DNA from: Anthoceros angustus
Taxonomy: Eukaryota > Streptophyta > Anthocerotopsida > Anthocerotales > Anthocerotaceae
Assembly: GCA_010909165.1 (NCBI GenBank)
Contig: MU008170.1
Span: 186,001 to 250,000 of the forward strand
DNA: 64,000 nucleotides
Reading direction: 5' to 3'
A program made the translations under genes and the position numbers. Below the pieces are notes generated by a model. That model made no database searches. It was not told the DNA's origin and saw nothing but the letters and a program-made list of their open reading frames with translations. Shown piece after piece: positions 35,310-62,442 of the stretch (position 1 is its first letter; the number at the start of each line of letters is the position of its first letter).

Positions 35310-35770
35310 CCTCAGGGGGGCAAGCCTGAACGCATAGGCATGTCAAAATTGTAGTATGTTGAAAAGTGCCTGAGGGTGCCTCACGGGGGCAAGACTGAAC
35401 ACATAGGCATGTCAAAATTGTGATATGTTGAAAGGTGCCTCAAAGAGGCAAGCCTAAACGCATAAGCATACCAAAATTGTGAGAAGTGAAAGGTGCCTCA
35501 CAGGGGCAAGCCTGAACGCACAGGTAGTTGAAAGGTGTGGCAAGTGAAGGGTGCCTGACGAGGGTAAGCCTGAACTCAGAAGCATTTGAAAGTTGTGGCA
35601 AGTGAATGGTGCCTAACGGGCACGAGCCTAAACTCAAATGCATATCAAAATTGTGGTACGTTGCAAGGTGCCTCACGGGGGCAAGCCTGAATTGAAAGCC
35701 ATTGCGAAATTGTGGGAAGTGAAATCGGCCTCACGGGGGCAAGCCTAAACTGCAGACATGTCAAAATTGT
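35310..35770. repeat. Tandem array of ~58-bp units, about 8 copies
   Basis: Units of the type GGTGCCTCACGGGGGCAAGC followed by CTGAACGCATAGGCATGTCA and AAATTGTGG..TGAAA start near 35311, 35380, 35439, 35496, 35555, 35613, 35671 and 35728. Spacing settles at 57-59 bp after a longer first interval. The copies differ by about 10-20 percent, so the array is old. Confidence 0.85.
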
Positions 35771-35862
35771 GGAAACCTACAAATAAGGAAACCTAAAGAT
35801 GGAACGTTCAGAGGCCTCTGCCAGCATCTCCTCGGACGACCCCATGCTCAGTGTCCTCAGTG

Positions 35863-35867
35863 TTGTA
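35863..35867. repeat. Target-site duplication, left (TTGTA)
   Basis: Five bases TTGTA directly before the left LTR (starts TGAAGG at 35868), matched by TTGTA at 38974-38978 directly after the right LTR end. Five-base duplications are standard for copia integration. Confidence 0.85.
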
Positions 35868-36127
35868 TGAAGGATCGTATGGCAGCACATGATGGTGGAA
35901 AGAGGAGAGGAGAGGAGGAAGCAAATGGATCTCTCTCATTGAGATGAGGCTCTGGGGTTATTTATACCATCCAGCAGGGCTCCCTAGGAAGGTCCACAAG
36001 AAGCCTCTAGGAAACTGCGCAAGAAGCTTCCTAGCGATTAGCTTTAGCTAAACTAATGATACTTAACTAACACCTAACTTAGACTAAGCGTATTAGTCTA
36101 AGTACATTGGGCTTTAATACCCTTACA
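35868..36127 (-). repeat. 3' LTR (complete) of the copia element
   Basis: 260 bp, beginning TGAAGG and ending CTTACA on the plus strand, i.e. TGTAAG...CCTTCA on the element's strand. It includes a TATAAATA box (minus strand, about 35959-35967). Its inner 155 bp match 38819-38973. Confidence 0.9.
35957..35968 (-). promoter_or_regulatory. LTR TATA box
   Basis: On the minus strand the sequence reads GGTATAAATAAC in the middle of the LTR, the normal position for the element's promoter. The equivalent region of the 5' LTR is deleted, so only this copy retains it. Confidence 0.6.
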
Positions 36128-36179
36128 ACCTCCCACTTAAAGGCCAATTTACCTTCGTAGAAGAATGGACTACCTCATG

Positions 36180-36760
36180 TCCATCAGTGTCCGAGCTTGT
36201 GCAAATTGCTCGTAGAGTCCCTTGGTAAGAATATCTGCGGGGTTGGTGGTGTGAACCTTGACAAGTTGTACCCTCTTGTCATCCAACACCTCTCGAATGA
36301 GTGATACTTCACATCCACATGTTTAGTCTTCGCATGAAACTGGATTCTTTGCCAATTGGATAGCACTACGGCTATCACAATGCAACACCGGCAACTCAAC
36401 CTTGATCCCCAAGTCTCCCACTAAGCGAGCAAGCCATATGGCTTCCTTGCAAGCCTCGATTCTTTGCAACATACTCGGCCTCTGTGGTAGATAGCGTAAT
36501 GCTGCGCAAGCGAGATCGCCATGAGGCGCCCCTCCGTGCACATGAAGACATAACGATGTGGACCTCCTTTTGTCCATATCCCATAATCGACATCGTGTAC
36601 CCAACCACACATGCATCTTCACTACCAAAACATATGCACAAAGCTTTTGTACCATTCGGATACCTCATAACTCCTTTTCGCCTCCCAATGCTTCTTGCGA
36701 GGTTTGACATAAACACTAACCACTCCCACCGCAAAGGCAATGTCGGGGCGTGTAGCAATC
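36180..36760 (-). pseudogene. Copia RNase H region (broken)
   Basis: Two overlapping minus-strand frames (36758-36396 and 36655-36323) together read as copia RNase H: a GYDSADWAG-equivalent region is degraded, but STTEAEYVA, LARLVGDLG and LHCDSRSAIQLAKNP motifs are visible. A frameshift near 36430-36480 splits it. Confidence 0.8.
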
Positions 36761-37052
36761 ATTGCATACATCAAACTCCCTACGGTGATGAGTATGGGAC
36801 CTTCTCCATTTCACTTTGTCCTCCTCGAGCTTGGGCAATCCGGCTTGAAAGTTTCACATATGGAGGCAATGGGTACCCAATGGTTTCCCCTTCTCCATGT
36901 TGAAGCGTTGAAGCACCACATTAATGTATTCCGTCGAGACAAATAAAGCGGGCCTTATGTCTGTTCCGACGAATACGCATGCCAAGTATATGGCTCGCCT
37001 CTCCCAAGTCTGTCATTTCAAAGTGAGCATTCAACTTTGACTTCAGAAAATC

Positions 37053-37600
37053 TCATCGATCTTGTTCGACAATTAGCATATTATCCACATAGAGGATCAA
37101 AATGAGCAAGCTTTGATCCTTAGCTTGCTTCGTATAGAGGCAATGATCCTCATCGCTACGTTTGTAGCCTTGAAAAGGCATAAATGAGTGGAACTTGTGA
37201 TACCACTCTCTGGGTGCCTGTTTCAAACCATAAAGGCTCTTCCGCAACCTGCACACCAGAGTCTCTTTACCCTTCTCAACAAAACCTTATAGTTGCTGCA
37301 TGTAGATGTCCTCTTGAAGGTCACCATGCAAGAATGCCGTCTTGACATCCATCAGTACAAGTTCCATATCATTCACAGCAACCAAAGCAAGAACACATCG
37401 CAAAGTTGTCATTTTGACTCGGTGAGAAAATCTCATCAAAGTCAATGCACGGTTGTTGCTTGAAACCCTTAGCAACCAATCGTGCCTTGTACTTTGGTTT
37501 GCCATCAAGTATGACCTTCATCTTGTACACCCATTTGCAGTAGTGCCTTCTTATCCTAGGCAACGAACCAACTCCCAAGTTTGGTTCTTATGCAATTCAT
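37053..37600 (-). pseudogene. Copia reverse transcriptase (broken; YVDN at the active site)
   Basis: Minus-strand pieces 37578-37369, 37508-37287 and 37256-37053 give the copia reverse transcriptase core: [20 protein letters not shown] and KSLYGLKQAPREWY. The catalytic YVDD box reads YVDN, so an active-site aspartate is lost. Two frameshifts separate the blocks. Confidence 0.85.
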
Positions 37601-37834
37601 TTCGATCGCATGGCCTTCTCCCACTTTGTTACTCATTGACATGGCCTCTTTGTAAGAAGAGGGTTCCCACAATCTGTCGGCATGACATAATCCGAGATGG
37701 ATCATACAGCCGGGAGGTCGTGTAATCTGCGACCTCTGACAGGCACCTCTATAGGAGCTTGTTCGACTCTTGGTTCATCTACGGTGGAGGAATGTGCTCC
37801 CGCACATTACCACGGTTATCAACACCCATGATGA

Positions 37835-38845
37835 TCATGTCCATCTTCTTGGAAGATCACCCTTCGCACCTCCACGGTTGGAGTAGGCTTCATGCATCTT
37901 GTTCTCATTGAAGAACACGTCGTTAGTACGAACAACCTTTCTAGCTTCTGGATCCCATAAACGGTATCCCATCTCACCAAAATCACCATAGCCAAGAAAA
38001 TTACATTTCTTGGACTTAGGTGCCAACTTGTCCCAAAACTCTTTTGGAACATGGCAGTATGCCTCACAGCCAAACCCTCGCAGATGTTTGTAGGATGGTT
38101 TCTTTCCAGACCATAGCTCCTCTGGAACCTGCTCATCAACAGCCTTATTAGGAGATCTGTTAATAAGATGAATTGCAGTATACACTGCTTCTGCCCAAAA
38201 CCCATTAGGCAATCTAGAGTTTGACAACAAACTACGCATCCTCTCCTGAATGGTTCTGTTCATCCGCTCAGCCACACCATTTTGTGGAGGAGTATCTGTG
38301 ATCAATTCTCTTTTGATTCCTTGGAATCAGAATGACTGAAAGCTTTGAAACATACTCTCCACCATTATCGTCCTTAGACACTTCAATCGGTGGCGGTGAT
38401 TCTCTACAAGGGTGACAAATTTACGAAACACCGAACTTCATCCTTTTCCTCAAAGGATAAACCCACACTTCGCGTGAGAAATCATCTATGAAAGTGACAA
38501 AATAGGAGGCACCGCCTAATGATGCAGTTGGCATAGGTCCACATACATCACTATGAACCAACTCAAGAGGTTTACTCCTACCTTTACCTCTTGTTCGATG
38601 TGATGATTTTATGCATTTCCCATATAAGCAGTGCTCACATCGAGAGATCGAGAAGTTAAACGAGGATATAACGAGCGAGATAAAACCTTCATTCCCTTCT
38701 GAGACATATGTCCTAACCGGCAATGCCACAAGGAAACATTTGGCTGCTCTGTTACACAGATTATATGATCTTTGACAGTGTTTACCTGAAGTGAGTACAA
38801 AGTGCCACACTTCGATCTAGCAGGGCTCCCTAGGAAGGTCCACAA
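37835..38845 (-). pseudogene. Copia GAG-pre-integrase and integrase (broken)
   Basis: 38845-38609 contains the WHCRLGHMSQKG pre-integrase motif. 38810-38421 contains a CEHCLYGK zinc-binding half, HSDVCGPM and TFIDDFSRE. 38305-37835 contains QNGVAERMNRTIQE and FGCEAYCHVP followed by the integrase tail. One frameshift and one gap (about 38310-38420) break the domain. It is better preserved than the integrase copies at 1-2400 and belongs to a different copia lineage. Confidence 0.85.
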
Positions 38846-38973
38846 GAAGCCCCTAGGAAACTGCGCAAGAAGCTTCCTAGTGATTAGCTTTAGCTAAACT
38901 AATGATACTTAACTGACACCTAACTTAGACTAAGCGTATTAGTCTAAGTACATTGGGCTTTAATACCCTTACA
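38819..38973 (-). repeat. 5' LTR, truncated to its first 155 bp
   Basis: Matches 35973-36127 with three transitions and no gaps. Its inner end (38819) abuts the coding remnant, which marks one deletion breakpoint. Confidence 0.92.
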
Positions 38974-38978
38974 TTGTA
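38974..38978. repeat. Target-site duplication, right (TTGTA)
   Basis: Direct copy of 35863-35867 immediately outside the 5' LTR end. Confidence 0.85.
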
Positions 38979-39552
38979 TAGGTCATTCATCTCCTCCAAT
39001 AGGACGTGGTTGGCATGCATCCAGTTGGTAGAAGAGGTTGTCATGAAATCTAGGAGGGGCAAAAACGTCTGGGCCAGCCATCCAACCAGTGAGTCAACCT
39101 GTCCGCGTGAACATTGGCCAACCACCAAAGTGAGTGTGCCTGAAATAGTGCGCTTCCAACTTCAGGAAGGCACTCTCATAGTACGAAGTCCAAGTCCAAT
39201 CCAAATATCTGCAACCGCAGTCCCTGAGCTCAAAAAGGACTTTGAAATCCGCAGGGTAGTTTTCGATGTGGCAGATGAAATCGTTGTGGTCTTCGGCGTG
39301 CTGTAGTAGCGCATCCAGCTCCTCGTAGCACAGAGGATGCATGGGCTTCTTGGGGTCATAAGACTTGTAAAAGAGCTCAAACCACATGTTCGGATCTGGT
39401 GAGCGTGGCGGAGAGCATGGAACCCTCCTCCACCGGTGGTTCGCACATGCTGTGGCTACAGGCTGCGAGGCCTGCAGAGTCTGAAGAGGAGAGGGAGGTG
39501 CGGCGCCTGTTATCCTGCCCATGCTGCCCGCAGTATTCGAACCGCCCCCCAC
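38979..39552 (-). pseudogene. Unrecognised protein remnant interrupted by the copia insertion
   Basis: A minus-strand frame (39552-39094) with balanced composition, including a segment rich in Trp, Tyr and His (about 39400-39110), passes by one frameshift near 39095-39128 into a second frame that runs to 38979, where the copia element interrupts it. Reading on across the insertion into the left flank (35867 downwards) keeps this frame open for about 20 more codons before a stop. I recognise no family. It could be a decayed host gene or part of another transposable element. Confidence 0.3.
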
Positions 39553-39559
39553 TGTCCGC

Positions 39560-40432
39560 CTTGCAACCTGCCACCCTCACTGGCCGGTTGGAGAGGTTGC
39601 CCTCAAGCGGCCACCCCAACCCGCAACCTCGCCCCAACCTACTGCCTCAACTTGCAGCCTCGACTGCATGCGCTTGAGGAGGCCGCACCCATGCTCGCCT
39701 CACCGCTCCCGCACAACACTGCCGCACCCACGACCGCCTCACCGCTCCCGTTCCACCCTGCCACACACACGCCCGCTTGGAGGCAGTTTTTGGTGCCCGC
39801 GCCGCTCGTCTGCCGCCCTAGCCTCTCGCCCCACCAGCCTCGTGGAAGGGCTGAAGTCAAGGGTGCTGAAGGGCCGAGTTCCTCCAAAACTCAGCCCCCT
39901 CACTCACGCTACAACTTCCTTCAGTCTGCAAAGAGAAATCCCAACGGCGCGGAAGGAAATTCGGTGGGTGAAAAAAAGGGCACCTTTAAAGCATACACAT
40001 AAACCAAACACTGGCCATGTTGTGTTTCATTTGTGTGTATGCTTCAAAGTGGCCGCTTTGGTGCATCCCCTTTGGCACCTTCAGTTCCGTTTGTTATCAA
40101 AGCGGACAAAATACACCATGTAGGCAAACGTGTGGTTTGGAGGAAAGTTTGGTGTGAAAAAATATGTCCCCCATCCTCTTTGGTATGCCATATCTACTAG
40201 GGGTTTAGGGTTTGGAGAAAATGATTTTGGCCGACGTGTAATGCCATCATAAGCATTATTTTAACGCATGAAAACCCAATTTTAAAAACTGAAAGAAATA
40301 AAAAGACACCGAGGAGGATTACAGATGGCCGGTATGGTACGCCATATGCATATGAGACGGCGATGGGATTCAATTCGAGTTAGCAGTTAGCAAGGACATT
40401 CAAGTCAATTCCACGCGAGTATCCTAGCTAGA
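39560..40432. other. Intergenic region upstream of the WDR53-like gene
   Basis: The left part (39560-39910) is a C-rich imperfect repeat (CGCACCCATG/CTCACCGCTCCCG units) with no supported gene. A foldback sequence lies at about 39980-40055, and 40150-40200 contains sequence in inverted relation to 33336-33385. The last 200 bp before 40433 are probable WDR53-like promoter. Confidence 0.45.
39980..40055. repeat. Foldback (inverted pair) sequence
   Basis: CACCTTTAAAGCATACACAT (about 39982-40002) is roughly reverse-complementary to TGTGTGTATGCTTCAAAGTGG (about 40032-40053), leaving a loop of about 30 bases. It resembles the end of a small foldback or MITE-like element, but full ends were not defined. 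Confidence 0.5.
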
Positions 40433-42563
40433 ATGGCAGGGCAGCTTGTGCGCAAGCTGCGGGGTCACGACAAGGCAGTGCTCTGCTGCGTTGCTGCTCA
40501 GGCTTCTACGCATCTGCTTGCGTCGTCTAGCGAGGTGATTCTGCGCTCCGCATGATAGTGGATGCAAGCCTGGAGGTTGGGGGGTTGAGGAATGAACTGA
40601 CACCTGCTGAAGTCTTTTTGCAGGATGGAACGGCGTGCGTTTTTGACATCAGGTGTAAATCGAGCTGCCAGAGGCTGCAATCTTTCGGTGGAGAAGCAGT
40701 TGTGTCAGTGTATCTTCATCCAGGTGTGAAGCAGGCGTTTGCTCGTCCTTGTGTCTGGGGTCATTGGTGCCAGGATATATTTGTAACATGAGGTGTTTTT
40801 TCCACAGGCAATGAGGACTTGCTGTATGCGGCAGCTGGCAAATCTGTGTATGTGTGGGATCTGCGGCTGGTATGTTTCAAAGAGACAACGTTGACAATAG
40901 ACTCGTGAGGGCACAGTTGTCCGACGTTTTTGTCAGTGCTGGATCCGCCTCACATTTGCCTGTTTCGTGGAGGGTTCTTCTGGCACAGAACTGCACAAGT
41001 ACTCTTTCAACAAGGACGAGATAAATCAGGTAGGATAGGTTGCCGTGCTCCTCATTAGGGGGTGTATGCACTGACCTTAGCTCCAGCCACACACCTGTGG
41101 TGGTGCTGATGCTACAGTTGGCGGTGAACAAGAAAGCCACATTTCTGGCAGCTGCTGATGACACAGGTGAAACCAAGGTAGGTGATTAGCTCGGTTTTCA
41201 TGCATTCCCCGCTGTTGGTTATGTTTGCTCATACGTGGTGCTCGAATATGCGTTTGCAGATAGTCGATCTCTCCAGTCACAAATTATACAAAACCCTGAG
41301 GGGAGTGCACACCAACGTGTTTATCTATCCTTGACCAATTGTTTTGTTGAAAAAACTTGAAAGCTTTAGACATCCAGGAGATGGAATCGCTTGAGCCACT
41401 GCTCATGTCACCATGGGCATTCACGTTGAGCTTTTGTTGCAATGCTTCTTATCAGATATGCAGCACAGTACAGTTCCATCCGCAACGATCCTGGGAAGGT
41501 GAAGATACATTGGTCGTCTTGTATCTGATAAACCTGCTGTCTGGCTGTCCTGGATGCAGTTGTTGCTTCACAACATCTCTTTATGTGCTTAAGAACAATT
41601 GCCTTATTCTAAGCTTTGCTTTCCTATTTCCCCTACAGTCCTTTCTGGAGCTCTGGATTGCAGGATTGTAAAGTGGGACTTCTCAAGAGGGCGATCCTTG
41701 AAAGAAATTAACCTTGGTATCCACCTCCACCCTTGTCATATGAACCTAATTTCAACTGACCTTGCAGACAGTGCAGTGATTTGGTCATTCGTGTTTTGGA
41801 CTTTCGCAGCTGTGAGCTCAGAGGGAACATCTCAGATTTGCAATCCTCCGTTCATCCACTCCTTGGCAGTGGCTGGAGCGGAACTGGCAGGAGAAGCTGG
41901 AAGGATTATTGTTGCTGCACGTGGCGATGGGGCAGTGGATGTGTTTGATATTGAATTCAAGGGTCCTACGCCTCCTGAAGCTAGCAGTTCAAAGAAGAAA
42001 AGGGGCACCATCTCTGGAGCAACTAACTCCTTGGTAGCTGACGATGGACATGGCGTACCCAGCTCCGAGCTACCTGGAAGACTTTGCCACCTGGGTTCAA
42101 GTAATGGAGGACACACAAGCGCCGTGTCAACTGCGTACGTGAGATCCCTCTGGCTTCACAGAATATGATTGGCCACTTGGGGAGACAAGTTCAAATGCTA
42201 ACGATGTCTTCTCACACAGCACATTTGCTAGGTTTGGTTGTCCCGTCCAGTACATCGTGTCCGGGGGCAACGACTCTTGTATCAAGTTGTGGGAGTGGGC
42301 AAACCAGAGGCAGCAGGGAGATGGGGCAATTGACGAGACCAGAAATCCTCTCATCTTGGACATTCAGCACCGAAAGAAGGTGCGAGTCCACCAGTCAGTT
42401 AGAATCCCTTGCTCACATTGCTGTTACCATCTAGCCCAAGCTGCAAAATTGTCACTGAAACTTATGATTGCAGGTAAATTGGTGCACTACCACCGGCGGT
42501 GCATCTGAAAATTTGGTAGTGGCAGACACCTCTAAGGTCTTAAGCGTGTATAGCATCCCTTGA
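40433..42563 (+). CDS. WDR53: WD40 protein, WDR53-like
   Basis: About eleven short GT-AG exons join to roughly 400 residues. WD repeats are visible: RKLRGHDKAVLCCVAAQASTH followed by LLASSSEDGTACVFDIR; LLYAAAGKSVYVWDLR; a YSFNKDEINQ link; ATFLAAADDTGETKIVDL; TVQFHP followed by SGALDCRIVKWDFSRG; an insert with a Ser/Lys loop; and YIVSGGNDSCIKLWEW. The repeat order and the NKDEINQ signature fit the WDR53 family, whose members can serve as DDB1-CUL4 ligase adaptors in plants and animals; that role is not testable here. Start: first ATG (40433) giving the first repeat; exon 1 is exactly 34 codons to the donor. The exon around 41770-42140 is unusually long and its left part may hide an unspliced intron. 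The stop at 42563 is 75 bp from the MED7 stop on the other strand. Confidence 0.8.
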
Positions 42564-42638
42564 AAATTTACAATTGATTCCGGTACCTACGCACCTAGGA
42601 ACGTCAAGACGGGGGTGCCTCGGCGCCCCGCAAAATAG

Positions 42639-43609
42639 TTAGAATATTGAAGGTGCCCCGAATCCGTAATTTTGGTTGCCGCTGTTGGGCACAGTGAAAT
42701 CCGTTGCCACCGGCAACGACGCAGCCGCTGCCTGCTTCATAGACTCCGAGTCCGCATCCTCATTAAGAATAGCCTGCACTGCCAAGCGTGCCTCTTGTCG
42801 GAACCTGGACGGGCAAGCAAGTGACAGGGCCATCAGTTGTCTGTCTTCCTTGCGACACCAGCTTCAACCCAGTGAAAGAGTCAGCCGCTCTAGAGTGCAC
42901 ACCTTCGGATATCCTCAATCTCCTCCTTCCTGCGCTTTATTTGCGCTTCCAACAAGTGAATTAGGGTAGCCCTTGCCTACCAAGACACACAAGTCCAAGA
43001 ACATTTCAGAGCAAAGCCGGGCGAGTTGAGGCCAAAGCAAGGCAAATCCAAGAGCTGCGAATTACTTGATGCGGGCGCAGAGAGTTGAGGAGGTGATGTA
43101 TGTTCTTCAGAATCAAGCCCATGTCCTCCACCCTGCGTGCATACTGCGACGGCCTCTCCACCAGCACATCAGCAAGCTCCAGCATGTTCAGCATCAGCTC
43201 GCTATTGAGCTGCTTCAATTCCCTTCTGTAGTCTGAAACATGCAACTTGTGGTAAGCTCCATGACCTGTGAGGACCCAATTCACAGAAGCCGCACGACCC
43301 AAATTGCATGTGCTCACCTACTTCAGCTCCCTTGGAATACAGCTGTCGGAGGCCTTCCTCCTCCAAGCTGGGCAGCAAGTGATCCGTCTGCAGAACAGGC
43401 ACGTCAATCCCAGATCGCGATTGCACTTCCCATGACAAAAAGCAGTTGATAACAGCAGGCAGGAGCAGCACCGTGTAGGTAGACCCGAACATGACATAGG
43501 TCCCAACAACAGGAGGCGGCGGGGCTGGAGCAGACTCGGGCTTCTCGCCATAGTCCTTGTACAGCTTGTAGAAGGGCGGAGGCGGAGGATACGCTGCCGC
43601 AGCCGCCAT
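42639..43609 (-). CDS. MED7: Mediator complex subunit 7
   Basis: Five exons on the minus strand (43609-43472, 43387-43318, 43232-43066, 42976-42903, 42804-42639) join in phase to 204 residues. The N-terminus (AYPPPPPFYKLYKDYGE), the LLPSLEEEGLRQLY segment and the helical core (DYRRELKQLN, ELADVLVERPSQYA, LKNIHHLLNSLRPHQ) are the MED7 signatures. MED7 pairs with MED21 in the middle module and forms the flexible hinge of Mediator. Plant MED7 is usually about 170 residues; here an Ala/Ser-rich tail follows the conserved helix. Start at 43609: the ATG follows an in-frame TTG that is not needed. It lies 65 bp downstream of the SDHAF1 stop on the same strand, so its promoter or 5' UTR must overlap that gene. 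Confidence 0.92.
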
Positions 43610-43674
43610 AGCTACCAAGACTCAGCTGAGCTCAGAAATGCTCTTCCCCCGTCCAGCAACACAGCACTGGTTTC

Positions 43675-43953
43675 CTATTTCAAGCCCAGCAGGCTGTCAG
43701 CTCCGTAGGTTAGCGAGATGCCGCTCACGCCCCGGGCCTGCAGCATGTCCAGCTGCTTCTTCCCCTGGCGCAGCAGATACTCGATGGTCTGGAAGTCCTT
43801 GCGGTCTACCTCGGTCGCGTTTTTCCTAAACTGCGCCTTCACAAACAGCTCAATACTGCGACGGGCCTCCCCCTCCTTCCCCCGCGCCGCCCGCAGCAGA
43901 GCCCGCTGCAGACTCAGCACCTCCCGCTGCAGCCCCGACAGCCTGCGGCTCAT
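43675..43953 (-). CDS. SDHAF1: Succinate dehydrogenase assembly factor 1
   Basis: Single exon, 92 residues, close to the plant family length. The LSGLQREVLSLQRALLRAAR helix, the FRKNATEVDRKDFQTIEYLLRQGKKQL core and a short C-terminus match mitochondrial SDHAF1, an LYR-family factor that helps insert Fe-S clusters into SDH2 of complex II. The LYR tripeptide reads LQR here (tyrosine replaced by glutamine); the downstream arginines (LLRAAR) and the basic core are kept. The ATG at 43953 is chosen; the open frame extends six codons further to a TTG. No obvious cleaved presequence, as usual for the family. The 5' end faces the dynein gene across about 150 bp. Confidence 0.85.
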   Translation of the reverse strand: MSRRLSGLQREVLSLQRALLRAARGKEGEARRSIELFVKAQFRKNATEVDRKDFQTIEYLLRQGKKQLDMLQARGVSGISLTYGADSLLGLK

Positions 43954-44102
43954 CTCATCGCCGCCCACCAACCGTCACCGCACTGACATCCTCCCGGGGC
44001 AGCAGGAGATAGCGAAAGGCAAGTCTCGCCCTCGCGGAAAGGCAAGCACATAGAGCCCGAGCCTCCCGTTTCTTGGGCTCACCGCGGGCGCCGAATCTGG
44101 CA
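43954..44102. promoter_or_regulatory. Probable shared promoter between SDHAF1 and dynein genes
   Basis: Only 149 bp separate the two divergent start codons. The sequence is GC-rich and has no TATA box on either strand. If the start codons are right, both 5' UTRs and core promoters must lie in this gap or overlap the neighbour's coding sequence. Confidence 0.55.
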
Positions 44103-62108
<18,006 letters not shown>

Positions 62109-62442
62109 CTGGATGCAAGACCTCCTTTGGTTGGCTCAGGCTCGGGCTCAGGCTTTATTGGACTACCTAACGCCAAGGCACTGTTCTGCCCCGGGTTTCA
62201 AATACAATGTGCATTGTACAAATCAACTCAATGTCTGCTTCTGCTGCACCCCGACAGCGCATGCATGTACACTAGCGTCTACAAAACTCCTGTACAGGTG
62301 AGGTGCTAGCCAACCACTCAAAGAATATCTACAGCTGCTCATGAGCATGTATGTATACAGCTCGCTTGTCACTGTCGGGTTGAGGTGACGCCAGACGCGT
62401 CCGGCTGGCAAAAGAATGTTGGCAGAAAAAGAATGTGATCCA
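62109..62442. other. Convergent 3' gap between dynein and ATXR3-like genes
   Basis: 333 bp separating the two stop codons. It probably contains both 3' UTRs. Short open frames here have no domain. An alternating GGCTCAGGCTCGGGCTCAGG simple repeat lies just after the dynein stop. Confidence 0.6.

Larger units (their letters stand above)
31215..35867. other. Intergenic spacer with tandem repeats
   Basis: Probable SEC16 3' UTR for a few hundred bases, then no recognisable gene. Contents: a CGGCCGTGGC-rich imperfect repeat at 33665-33910, the 37-bp array at 34444-34700, a Pro/Ser-coding-like GC stretch at 34860-35290 without domain support, and the 58-bp array at 35310-35770, which ends just before the copia insertion. 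The short open frames between 31475 and 33640 show no family similarity. Confidence 0.5.
35868..38973 (-). mobile_element. Internally deleted Ty1/copia element with target-site duplication
   Basis: A minus-strand element of 3,106 bp flanked by TTGTA. The 3' LTR is complete (35868-36127, 260 bp, TG...CA); the next bases, on the minus strand, form a purine tract (AAGTGGGAGGT). The 5' LTR keeps only its first 155 bp (38819-38973), which differ from the other LTR at three positions, all transitions. Directly inside it the sequence jumps to GAG-pre-integrase, so the rest of the 5' LTR, primer-binding site, gag and protease are gone. Integrase, reverse transcriptase and RNase H follow in broken frames. 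The order integrase before reverse transcriptase identifies the superfamily. Non-autonomous as it stands. Confidence 0.92.
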
